From Altererythrobacter sp. (GTDB lineage: Bacteria > Pseudomonadota > Alphaproteobacteria > Sphingomonadales > Sphingomonadaceae), in assembly GCA_016793865.1 (NCBI GenBank), contig JAEULJ010000007.1:582797-646796 (forward strand): DNA of 64,000 nt. Direction: 5' to 3'. Numbering within the stretch: position 1 is the stretch's first letter; every line of letters begins with the position of its first letter. This document shows positions 1 through 8,732 of this stretch, piece by piece. The position numbers and the translations under genes were made by a program. The notes beneath the pieces are model-generated. The model was given only the letters and a program-made list of their open reading frames with translations, was not told the origin of the DNA and made no database searches.

Positions 1-1
1 C

Positions 2-385
2 CAGGAGCTCGGCACCGCCAGCCAGTACCGCCTGCCGGTCAAGGTATTCATCCTCAACAACGAGTACATGGGCATGGTCCGCCAGTGGCAGGAACTGACC
101 TACGAAAGCCGCTATTCGAACAGCTATTCGGACAGCCTGCCCGATTTCGTGAAGCTGGCGGAGGCTTACGGCTGGAAGGGCATCCGCATCGAGGACGAAG
201 CCGATCTCGACGCCGGCATCCAGGCGATGATCGACCATGACGGCCCGGTGATGGTGGATTGCCTGGTCGCCAAGGAGGCGAACTGCCTCCCCATGATCCC
301 GAGCGGCGCCGCGCACACCGAAATGTTGCTCTATGGCGACCGGGTCGAGGGCACGATGGACGACGAAGCCAAGGCACTGGTGTAA
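2..385 (+). CDS. ilvB: Acetolactate synthase large subunit (C-terminal part, 5' end outside window)
   Basis: Catalytic ThDP-dependent subunit of acetolactate synthase, the first common step of valine, leucine and isoleucine synthesis. Only about 127 C-terminal residues are present, read in frame 2 from the window edge. The ThDP-binding-fold segment with LNNEYMGMVRQWQ, then GWKGIRIED and a C-terminal GDRVEGTMDDEA region, are typical of the large subunit. The stop codon lies 4 nt before ilvN, so the two subunits are co-transcribed. Nothing can be said about the N-terminal domains. The symbol could equally be ilvI or ilvG; family assignment is secure. Confidence 0.93.
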   Translation, partial: QELGTASQYRLPVKVFILNNEYMGMVRQWQELTYESRYSNSYSDSLPDFVKLAEAYGWKGIRIEDEADLDAGIQAMIDHDGPVMVDCLVAKEANCLPMIPSGAAHTEMLLYGDRVEGTMDDEAKALV

Positions 386-389
386 GACG

Positions 390-2037
<1,648 letters not shown>

Positions 2038-2045
2038 CCAGCCCC

Positions 2046-3551
2046 TTGCCGAGCGAGGGTAAGAACACCGCCGCCTCCGTCCGCGCGCTTGTCGTGTTCG
2101 CGGCGGCGGCGGTGGCGGCCCGCTTGCTGACGCTCGGCCAGCCGATCGTCAACATAGACGAACAGCTCTACCTCCTGGTCGGCGACCGGATACTGGGTGG
2201 CGCGCTGCCCTATGTCGACATCTGGGATCGCAAGCCGCCGTTCCTGTTCGCCATATACGCCGGCATCCGCCTGCTCGGAGGCGACGGGATCGCACAGGCG
2301 GCGCTTGCGGCGCTCGCCTTCGTCATTGCCGGCGCGTTCCTGGTCTATCGCCTCGCATTGCGGCTGTCAGGCCCCACCGGTGCCCTTGCCGCAGGCATCG
2401 CCTATTGCTGGTGGTCGGCGCTCACCGGCGGGGTGCTGGGCCAGGCAGGCGTGTTCTTCAACGTCTTCATGGCGCTGGCGGCCCTGTTGCTGGTGCGAAT
2501 GATCGAGCGCGGGCAAGGCGCTCGCTCCATCCTTGGGCCGGCGCTCGCCGCCATGTTCCTGAGCGGATTGGCGGTGCAGACGAAGCAGAGCGCGGTCTTC
2601 GAGGCCGCATTCTTCGGGCTGGTGGTCGCGGCCATCGCCTGGCGCACACGCCCGCCCGCAGCGGCCATCGGCATCACCGCCATCGCCGCGCTGGCGGCGC
2701 TGGCCCCATCGCTCGCCGCCGTGGCCATTTGGCAGGGCGCCGGCCAGCTGGACGCGCTCATCTTCGCCACCGTGACATCGGCGACGCTGCGCGCGCCGAT
2801 GGAGCCAGGCGACTATATCTGGCACCTGGGGGCTTCGGCACTGATGATCGCACCGCTGCTGGCGTTCGCCGCATCGGGCCTGCGTCGCGGGCCGCCGGAC
2901 CCAGCGGCTGCACAGCCGGAAAGGCGCACGGTTCGCCTGCTGCTGGCTGGCTGGCTGGCGGTGTCGCTGCTGGCGCTGCTGGCCTATGACCGCACCTTCT
3001 ACGATCACTATCTCCTGCCGGTGCTGGTGCCGGCCTGCGTTTGCGCCGCGCCCGCCTTCGACCGTTGGCGCGACTACCGCCTGCCGCTCGCGGCGACGGC
3101 GGTGGCGCTGATTGTCGCGGTCTTCGCGCTCCAATGGAACGAGCGTGCCGGGACTGGCGGATGGCGCACCATAGCCGCGCTCGACACCGCCACCAGCGGT
3201 CAGCGCAACTGCCCGTTTTCCTATGGCGGGCCGAGCGCCGCCTATCTGCTCAACGACTGGTGCCTGCCGACGCGTTACGCCTTTGCCGGCCATCTCGTCT
3301 TCGCAGCCGAGGCTCCGGCAATCGGAACCGACGCGGTGGCGGAGGTCACCCGAATCCTCGCCACCCGCCCGGACCGCATCATCCTGCGCGCCCGGCCCAA
3401 TCCCAAGGGCAACACGCAAACCCGCGCCGTGGTGATCGCACGTCTCCAACGCGACTATCTTCTCGCCGCCCGGATCGATCCGGACGGACTGCTGGTCTAT
3501 CGGCTCAAGCCCGGGTTGGTCCCGCTACCCAACCGGGTCCCGCCAAGCTGA
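2046..3551 (+). CDS. Integral-membrane glycosyltransferase, GT-C/family-39-like
   Basis: About 501 residues with roughly ten hydrophobic helices. Near the N-terminus, NIDEQLYLLVGDRILGG followed by YVDIWDRKPPFLF is the acidic first periplasmic loop typical of dolichol- or undecaprenyl-phosphate-sugar mannosyl/arabinosyltransferases (GT39/ArnT/PMT-like). It probably adds a sugar to a lipid or cell-surface acceptor in the periplasm; the substrate cannot be read. The start is unusual: TTG at 2046, 8 nt after ilvC, is the first plausible codon, and GTG codons follow within 15 residues. It is probably transcribed with ilvC although functionally unrelated. Confidence 0.75.
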   Translation: MPSEGKNTAASVRALVVFAAAAVAARLLTLGQPIVNIDEQLYLLVGDRILGGALPYVDIWDRKPPFLFAIYAGIRLLGGDGIAQAALAALAFVIAGAFLVYRLALRLSGPTGALAAGIAYCWWSALTGGVLGQAGVFFNVFMALAALLLVRMIERGQGARSILGPALAAMFLSGLAVQTKQSAVFEAAFFGLVVAAIAWRTRPPAAAIGITAIAALAALAPSLAAVAIWQGAGQLDALIFATVTSATLRAPMEPGDYIWHLGASALMIAPLLAFAASGLRRGPPDPAAAQPERRTVRLLLAGWLAVSLLALLAYDRTFYDHYLLPVLVPACVCAAPAFDRWRDYRLPLAATAVALIVAVFALQWNERAGTGGWRTIAALDTATSGQRNCPFSYGGPSAAYLLNDWCLPTRYAFAGHLVFAAEAPAIGTDAVAEVTRILATRPDRIILRARPNPKGNTQTRAVVIARLQRDYLLAARIDPDGLLVYRLKPGLVPLPNRVPPS

Positions 3552-3633
3552 GCCTCCGCCAGCCGCATTGCCGAGTTCCTTCGCCGCCAATTCTTCGCTA
3601 GGATCAACCACCCCCCATCGAAAGTCTCCGCCA

Positions 3634-4509
3634 ATGAAACCGCTCCTTCTCGCCGCCGCTCCTGCGCTTGTTCTGCTGGGCATGGCCGGATACGCCACCC
3701 TCGACGCCCAGACCGCCCCGCCACCGGCGCTCGCCAAGGCGGAAGCGGCGCGTGTCGAAGCGGGGCGCTACACCGTGGACGGTGCCCACACGCTGGTCGG
3801 CTGGCGAGTCAACCACTTCGGCTTCAACGACTATTTCGGGATCTTCGGCGATGTCGCCGGCTCGCTCGAGATAAATCCCAAGAACCTTGCCGCAACCCGG
3901 CTGGATGTCACGATCCCGGTCGCCAAGGTCACGGTGGCGAGCAGCGGGCTGCGCGATCACCTGCTCGCCCCGGGCAAGAATGGCGGCAAGCCCGATTTCT
4001 TCGGCGCCGCTCCGGCCGATGCACGCTTCGTTTCCACCTCGGTCCACCATACCGGAGGAAACCGGGCGACCATCGTGGGCGATTTCACTCTCAACGGCAT
4101 CACCCGCCCCGTTACCCTCGCCGCCGAGTTCACCGGCGCGGGCCCGCATCCCATGAACAAACGGCTCAACATCGGTTTCCAGGCACGCGGCCACATCAAC
4201 CGCTCCGAATTCGGCATCGCCTATGCCATTCCCCTGGTGTCCGACCGGGTGGAACTGGACATCACCGCAGCCTTCGAGAAGAGCGATGCGGTCGCCGCGG
4301 CACCCGACCGGTGCAAGGCGGGTGCCGCCGCGGACGCGGTGGGCCGCCGCGACACGCCCGCCCTGCGCGCGGAAGTGGCGCGCAAGATCGGCCACGGCAG
4401 CATCCGCTGGCTGAAGCCTGGCTCCGTCGTGACGCAGGACTACCGCGAGGACCGGCTTAACGTCGATCTCGACGCCGGCGGCGTGGTGACCCGGCTGAGC
4501 TGCGGCTGA
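3634..4509 (+). CDS. Secreted YceI-family lipocalin-like protein fused to an I78 peptidase-inhibitor domain
   Basis: The 291-residue protein has a signal peptide (residues 1-25, LLLAAAPALVLLGMAGYA), a YceI domain (about 45-215; YTVDGAHTLVGWRVNHFG, and FTLNGITRPV, with predicted isoprenoid/amphiphile-binding barrel) and a separate C-terminal module (about 226-291) matching the I78 elastase-inhibitor family: KPGSVVTQDYREDRLNVDLD, ending VTRLSCG. Cys227 and Cys290 could form a disulfide. YceI proteins are normally about 190 residues with no such tail, so this is a two-domain fusion. ATG 3634 is chosen for the signal peptide. Location: periplasm. Confidence 0.85.
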   Translation: MKPLLLAAAPALVLLGMAGYATLDAQTAPPPALAKAEAARVEAGRYTVDGAHTLVGWRVNHFGFNDYFGIFGDVAGSLEINPKNLAATRLDVTIPVAKVTVASSGLRDHLLAPGKNGGKPDFFGAAPADARFVSTSVHHTGGNRATIVGDFTLNGITRPVTLAAEFTGAGPHPMNKRLNIGFQARGHINRSEFGIAYAIPLVSDRVELDITAAFEKSDAVAAAPDRCKAGAAADAVGRRDTPALRAEVARKIGHGSIRWLKPGSVVTQDYREDRLNVDLDAGGVVTRLSCG

Positions 4510-4564
4510 CCGGAGCAGCCAAGGGACGCTTGCGCATTGCGCGAAACTGCGCGATGCATGGGCC

Positions 4565-4612
4565 ATGACACGCCACGGCCTGCCGCTACGACTTATCCGC
4601 CCTCGGGCATGA
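4565..4612 (+). CDS. Candidate leuA leader peptide (15 codons)
   Basis: Short reading frame encoding MTRHGLPLRLIRPRA, ending at TGA 4610-4612, 77 nt before leuA. Three of 15 codons are leucine, including CTA and CTT, which are rare in this GC-rich genome, followed by ATC (Ile). This is what ribosome-stalling leader peptides of leu operons look like. There is no good Shine-Dalgarno; translation may be leaderless, as described for rhizobial trpL, and a weak promoter (TTGCGC at 4530, 17-nt spacer) would place the transcription start close to the ATG. A competing 39-codon frame begins at ATG 4558, so this is a candidate only. Confidence 0.4.
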   Translation: MTRHGLPLRLIRPRA

Positions 4613-4683
4613 TCGCGCCGGCCCCGGCGCGTGCCGCGCCCGAGGGTCCGTTTCGCCGCAGTTCCACCGTCTCATAGCCCGAG
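4600..4683 (+). promoter_or_regulatory. Alternative-pairing leader upstream of leuA (putative attenuator/RBS switch)
   Basis: CCCTCGGGC (4600-4608), overlapping the last codons of the leader peptide, can pair perfectly with GCCCGAGGG (4638-4646), enclosing a second hairpin CGCGCCGG/CCGGCGCG (4614-4631). A second copy, GCCCGAG (4677-4683), lies directly before the leuA start and can pair with the same arm, which would mask the leuA ribosome-binding region. A ribosome stalled on the leucine codons at 4580-4594 would cover the shared arm. No U-tract is seen, so translational control fits better than termination. Pairings are seen; the mechanism is inferred. Confidence 0.4.
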
Positions 4684-4689
4684 AGCTTC

Positions 4690-6378
4690 ATGTCCATGCT
4701 CCGCGATCCGAGCGCCAAATACGCGCCCTTCCCACCCGTCGCCTTGCCCGATCGGCAATGGCCCTCGCGCACCATAACCAGCCCGCCGCGCTGGCTTTCC
4801 ACCGACCTGCGCGATGGCAATCAGGCCATCGTCGATCCGATGGATTCGGCCAAGAAGACCCGCTTCTTCGACCTGCTGGTGAAGGTCGGGCTCAAGGAGA
4901 TCGAGGTCGGCTTCCCCAGTGCGGGCCAGACCGAGTTCGACTTCATCGCCGGGCTCGTCCGCTCTGGCCGCATTCCCGACGATGTGATCGTCCAGGTGCT
5001 GACCCAGAGCCGCGCGGATCTGATCCGCACCAGCTTCGCCAGCCTCGAAGGTGCGCGCGCGGCCATCGTGCACCTCTACAACGCCGTCAGCCCGGCCTGG
5101 CGCGAGATCGTGTTCGGGATGAGCCGCGCCGAGGTGAAGGCCATCGCGATCGAAGGCGCGAAGGTGATGCGCGACGAGGCGGCGGCGCGGCCCGGCACGG
5201 ACTGGCATTTCCAGTACAGCCCGGAGACATTCTCCACCGCCGAGCTCGATTTCAGCCTCGAGGTCTGCGAGGCGGTGATGGAGGTGCTGGCCCCCACGCC
5301 CGCGCATCCCATCATCCTGAACCTGCCCGCGACGGTCGAGGCGGCGACCCCGAATATCTACGCCGACCAGATCGAATATTTCACTCGCAACCTGCCCCGG
5401 CGGGAAAGCGCGGTCATCAGCCTGCACACCCACAACGACCGCGGCACCGGCGTCGCCGCGGCGGAACTGGGGCTGATGGCCGGCGCGGACCGGGTGGAAG
5501 GCTGCCTGTTCGGCAATGGCGAGCGCACCGGCAACTGCTGCCTGGTGACAATGGCTCTTAACTTATACACCCAAGGCATTGATCCAAGAATAGATTTCTC
5601 GGACATCGGCAGCGTGATCGAGACCGTGGAATATTGCAACCAGCTCCCGGTCCATCCGCGCCATCCCTATGGCGGAGAACTGGTCTACACCGCTTTTTCC
5701 GGCAGCCATCAGGACGCGATCAAGAAGGGCTTCGCCGCGCGTGGCGAGCAGAACTCGCCGCAATGGCGCGTGCCTTACCTGCCGATCGACCCGGCCGATC
5801 TGGGCCGCAGCTATGAGGCCGTGATCCGCGTCAACTCGCAATCCGGCAAGGGTGGCTTCGCCTGGGTTCTGGAGCAGGACCAGGGCTTGCGGCTGCCCAA
5901 GCGGATGCAGGCCGATTTCAGCCCCCATGTCCAGCACATGGCCGACGAGCTTGGCCGCGAACTGACCGCCGCCGACATTTGGAGCGCGTTCCGCCGCGCC
6001 TATTTCGTGAAGATCGAGCCACGCCATCTGAGACTGGTGGATTACGAGGAGCACAAGGCGCCGGACGGCGCGCGCATCTTTGCCGGCACGATCGCTGTCG
6101 ACGGGCACGAGACCAGCGTCAGCGGGCGCGGCAACGGGTTGATTTCCTCGGTCGTCGCGACGCTGCGCGACAGCTTCGGCATCGCGCTGGAGGTTCGCGA
6201 TTACAGCGAACACGCGCTGGGCGCCGGATCGGAAGCACGCGCGGCCGCCTTTCTCGAATGCACGGATGCAGAAGGGCGCACGGTGTGGGGCTGCGGGGTC
6301 GATACGGACGTAGCCGCGGCCAGCGTGCGCGCGGCGCTGAGCGCGGCCAATGCGGTGCACGAACGGCTCCGCCCATGA
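4690..6378 (+). CDS. leuA: 2-isopropylmalate synthase (LeuA type 2)
   Basis: Condenses acetyl-CoA with 2-oxoisovalerate, the committed step of leucine synthesis. The 562-residue protein has the DRE-TIM metallolyase barrel ([10 protein letters not shown] about residue 38; metal ligands in [21 protein letters not shown]) and a C-terminal regulatory domain for leucine feedback. Long length and the HTHNDRGTG form identify the actinobacterial/alphaproteobacterial type 2 enzyme. The ATG at 4690 fits the usual N-terminus (about 50 residues before the barrel). Codons at about 5549-5605 are strikingly AT-rich (TTA, AGA, ATA) compared with the rest of the gene. Confidence 0.97.
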   Translation: MSMLRDPSAKYAPFPPVALPDRQWPSRTITSPPRWLSTDLRDGNQAIVDPMDSAKKTRFFDLLVKVGLKEIEVGFPSAGQTEFDFIAGLVRSGRIPDDVIVQVLTQSRADLIRTSFASLEGARAAIVHLYNAVSPAWREIVFGMSRAEVKAIAIEGAKVMRDEAAARPGTDWHFQYSPETFSTAELDFSLEVCEAVMEVLAPTPAHPIILNLPATVEAATPNIYADQIEYFTRNLPRRESAVISLHTHNDRGTGVAAAELGLMAGADRVEGCLFGNGERTGNCCLVTMALNLYTQGIDPRIDFSDIGSVIETVEYCNQLPVHPRHPYGGELVYTAFSGSHQDAIKKGFAARGEQNSPQWRVPYLPIDPADLGRSYEAVIRVNSQSGKGGFAWVLEQDQGLRLPKRMQADFSPHVQHMADELGRELTAADIWSAFRRAYFVKIEPRHLRLVDYEEHKAPDGARIFAGTIAVDGHETSVSGRGNGLISSVVATLRDSFGIALEVRDYSEHALGAGSEARAAAFLECTDAEGRTVWGCGVDTDVAAASVRAALSAANAVHERLRP

Positions 6379-6517
6379 GGGCCGCGCCCGCCTGCCTCAG
6401 CCGCCCGATCCTCCCCTGGCGAGGGTGAACGCGGCCGCGTGACCACGGCGCCTCTCGACAAGGCGCTTCGGCCCGGATAGCCGGAAGGCCAGTCCTGTTT
6501 CGCCACGGAGTTTGCCG

Positions 6518-7489
6518 ATGCCCCTGCCCGCCCCCTTCGACCGGCTGCGGCTGCCTGTCATCGGCTCGCCGCTGTTCATCGTCTCCGGGCCGGAGCTGGT
6601 GATCGCACAGTGCAAGGCGGGGATCGTCGGCAGCTTCCCGGCGCTGAACGCCCGCCCGCAGAGCCAGCTCGACGAATGGCTCCACCGCATCACGGAAGAG
6701 CTCGCGGCGCACAATCGCGACAATCCGGGGCGCCCGGCCGCCCCGTTCGCGGTCAACCAGATCGTTCACCGCACCAACGACCGGCTGGAAGCGGACATGA
6801 TGACATGCGCCAAGTGGCAGGTGCCGCTGGTCATCACCTCGCTGGGCGCCCGCGAGGAGATTTTCCAGGCCGTCCGCGGCTGGGGCGGGATCACCATGCA
6901 CGACATCATCAACGACCGCTTCGCCCGCAAGGCCGTCGAGAAGGGTGCGGACGGGTTGATCCCGGTGGCCGCTGGCGCGGGCGGCCATGCCGGCGTGCTC
7001 AGCCCCTTCGCGCTGATGCAGGAGATCAGGGCGTGGTTCGGCGGGCTGGTCGCGCTGTCGGGCTCGATCGGCCATGGACGTTCGATCCTGGCGGCGCAGG
7101 CGCTGGGCGCGGATTTCGCCTATATCGGCAGCCCCTGGATCGCCAGCAGCGAGGCGAACGCGCCCGACGCCTACAAGCAGGGCATCGTGGAAAGCGATGC
7201 GGCGGGTATCGTCTACACCAACCTCTTCACCGGGGTGCATGGCAATTATCTTCGATCGAGCATCGAGGCGGCGGGCATGGACCCCGACAATTTGCCGGTC
7301 AGCGATCCCAGCAAGATGGACTTCGGCAGCGGCGGCAACACCAAGGCCAAGGCGTGGAAGGATATCTGGGGATCGGGCCAAGGCATCGGCCCCGTCAAGG
7401 AAGTCGCGCCGGTAGAGGCCACCGTAGCGAGGCTGGAGGCCGAGTACCGGACCGCACGCGAGGAACTGGCGGCGAAAGCCGCGCTCTAG
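6518..7489 (+). CDS. Nitronate monooxygenase family protein (FMN-dependent)
   Basis: The 323-residue TIM-barrel flavoprotein belongs to the 2-nitropropane dioxygenase/nitronate monooxygenase family, which oxidises alkyl nitronates. Seen: PLFIVSGPELVIAQCKAGIVG near the N-terminus, GADGLIPVAAGAGGHAG (phosphate and active-site loop) and GADFAYIGSPWIAS near the C-terminus. I prefer ATG 6518 over TTG 6512 because GGAG at 6507-6510 is 7 nt upstream. The preceding 139 nt hold no gene. The physiological substrate is unknown; in some bacteria relatives work in fatty-acid or propionate-3-nitronate detoxification. Confidence 0.88.
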   Translation: MPLPAPFDRLRLPVIGSPLFIVSGPELVIAQCKAGIVGSFPALNARPQSQLDEWLHRITEELAAHNRDNPGRPAAPFAVNQIVHRTNDRLEADMMTCAKWQVPLVITSLGAREEIFQAVRGWGGITMHDIINDRFARKAVEKGADGLIPVAAGAGGHAGVLSPFALMQEIRAWFGGLVALSGSIGHGRSILAAQALGADFAYIGSPWIASSEANAPDAYKQGIVESDAAGIVYTNLFTGVHGNYLRSSIEAAGMDPDNLPVSDPSKMDFGSGGNTKAKAWKDIWGSGQGIGPVKEVAPVEATVARLEAEYRTAREELAAKAAL

Positions 7490-7501
7490 CAGTCCGTGCG
7501 G

Positions 7502-7960
7502 CTAGCAGCGGCAGGCGGGCTTGGTGCTGGGCTTGGGCCTGGTGGTCGCGAACTCGGCCGGCGAAAGCACCGCGTCGCCATCACGGTCGGCTCCTTCGAA
7601 GCGGGTGACCGTCGCCACGGCCCATTCCTCGAAGGTGAGCAAATTGTTACCGTCCCGGTCCAGCTTGCGGAACGCCTCGGTCCGGGTCGAAAGCATCTCG
7701 TTGCGGGTGACGCGGCCATCGCGGTCGCGGTCGTAGCGGCCGAAGCGCTGCTGCTCGCGGGTCTGCTCGGTCGCCTCCGGCGGGGCTGGCCCGGTCAGGC
7801 CGGATATGTCGGCGGAGGGGATATCCGTAGCCGCTCGCGGCGCCGCCAGAGGTGCGGGAGGCGGCGCACCCCGCTCCACCTCGGCGCGGCCCTGCCACCA
7901 GAACAGGCCGATCGCGGCCAGCGACAGCGCCCCCAGCGCGCCCAGGATCAACCGGTTCAT
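7502..7960 (-). CDS. Membrane-anchored/secreted EF-hand protein
   Basis: 152 residues: an N-terminal membrane or signal segment (residues 2-22), an Ala/Pro-rich linker, then three EF-hand loops at D77-E88 (DRDRDGRVTRNE), D101-E112 (DRDGNNLLTFEE) and D125-E136 (DRDGDAVLSPAE). These should bind calcium. The tail ends CRC. Expected in the periplasm, possibly anchored in the inner membrane. It is convergent with the nitronate monooxygenase gene and lies 14 nt downstream of the squalene-synthase-like gene, so those two are probably co-transcribed. Function beyond calcium binding is unknown. Confidence 0.8.
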   Translation of the reverse strand: MNRLILGALGALSLAAIGLFWWQGRAEVERGAPPPAPLAAPRAATDIPSADISGLTGPAPPEATEQTREQQRFGRYDRDRDGRVTRNEMLSTRTEAFRKLDRDGNNLLTFEEWAVATVTRFEGADRDGDAVLSPAEFATTRPKPSTKPACRC

Positions 7961-7974
7961 TCGCGCAGCCTAGA

Positions 7975-8634
7975 TCAGCGCCCGAAAATGCCAAGCCGCA
8001 TCGCCACCAGCGGGCTCATCCGGTCTCCGAGCAAATGCCCACCGCCACGCCCAGCCGCGCGCCGTGCAAGCCCGCCAAGCACCGCGAGCGGCCTCAGGGG
8101 GCGCGACAGGCGAGACAGCGGCCCTGCCCTGGCAGCACGGAGCATCTCCTCGCGTTCTTCGATAGAGGCCGCGTGGTTCGCCAATGTCGCCAAAGTCCAG
8201 GATCGGGCCGCAGCACACGCCGCCGCCTCCGGCTCTCCGGCGCAACGGGCCAGAAGGCCAGCGCGGCGCCGCCCTAGGCCTTCGGCCGCGGCAGGCAATC
8301 CCCGCTCGCCCACCGCGACCTCCTCCCAGGCGTCGACAAGCGCCACCAGCGCCTCCCGGTCGTCGCACCCCGTCACGACCAGCGCCGCCAGAACCGGGTG
8401 GCGCGCGGGCTGGCCGAGCGCGGCGCAGGCATCGCGCCACCACGCCAGCTTGAGCTGCGCCAGGGCCGGCTCTCGCGCAGTCAGCGCAATGTGCGCCAGC
8501 AGCGCGTCCAGCCACAGCAACGAGCGGTAACCGGACCGCAAGGATCGCGGGGCATACAGAACGGCGATCCGCTCCGCCTCACCCGCAAGGTCCGAATCCA
8601 GCGAGGTCGATCCGCGGTCGGGGGTGAGATTCAC
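7975..8634 (-). CDS. Squalene/phytoene-synthase-like protein lacking catalytic aspartates
   Basis: About 219 residues from GTG 8634; an upstream ATG at 8727 would add 31 residues that look unlike the family and would cover the divergent promoter. The segment RSLLWLDALLAH followed by REPALAQLKLAWWRDAC matches the squalene/phytoene synthase fold, but the DxxxD prenyl-diphosphate motif expected in that helix is absent, and the protein is shorter than real synthases (about 280-350). It resembles the NDUFAF6-like branch, known in mitochondria as a complex I assembly factor; that link is inference. Probably not a prenyl synthase. Confidence 0.65.
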   Translation of the reverse strand: MNLTPDRGSTSLDSDLAGEAERIAVLYAPRSLRSGYRSLLWLDALLAHIALTAREPALAQLKLAWWRDACAALGQPARHPVLAALVVTGCDDREALVALVDAWEEVAVGERGLPAAAEGLGRRRAGLLARCAGEPEAAACAAARSWTLATLANHAASIEEREEMLRAARAGPLSRLSRPLRPLAVLGGLARRAAGRGGGHLLGDRMSPLVAMRLGIFGR

Positions 8635-8645
8635 CGAACGATCTC

Positions 8646-8662
8646 TTACCTCGCCGTTAACC
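8646..8662 (+). promoter_or_regulatory. CtrA-like box upstream of the Tad pilus genes
   Basis: TTAC-N7-TTAACC, one mismatch from the alphaproteobacterial CtrA consensus TTAA-N7-TTAAC. It lies 71 nt before the tadG-like start and in the 98-nt divergent spacer. Tad/Flp pilus genes are CtrA targets in Caulobacter, so the context fits. Confidence 0.5.
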
Positions 8663-8732
8663 AACGTTCTGAAACCTTTGTAGGTTATACCAGCGCTATC
8701 GGCGTCGGATAAGCGCTTTGCGAGCAAGCATC

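Noticed and set aside
4558-4677. 39-codon frame from ATG 4558 upstream of leuA
   Set aside because: It has no Shine-Dalgarno and no leucine enrichment (Ala/Pro/Arg-rich); it overlaps the better leader-peptide candidate in another frame.
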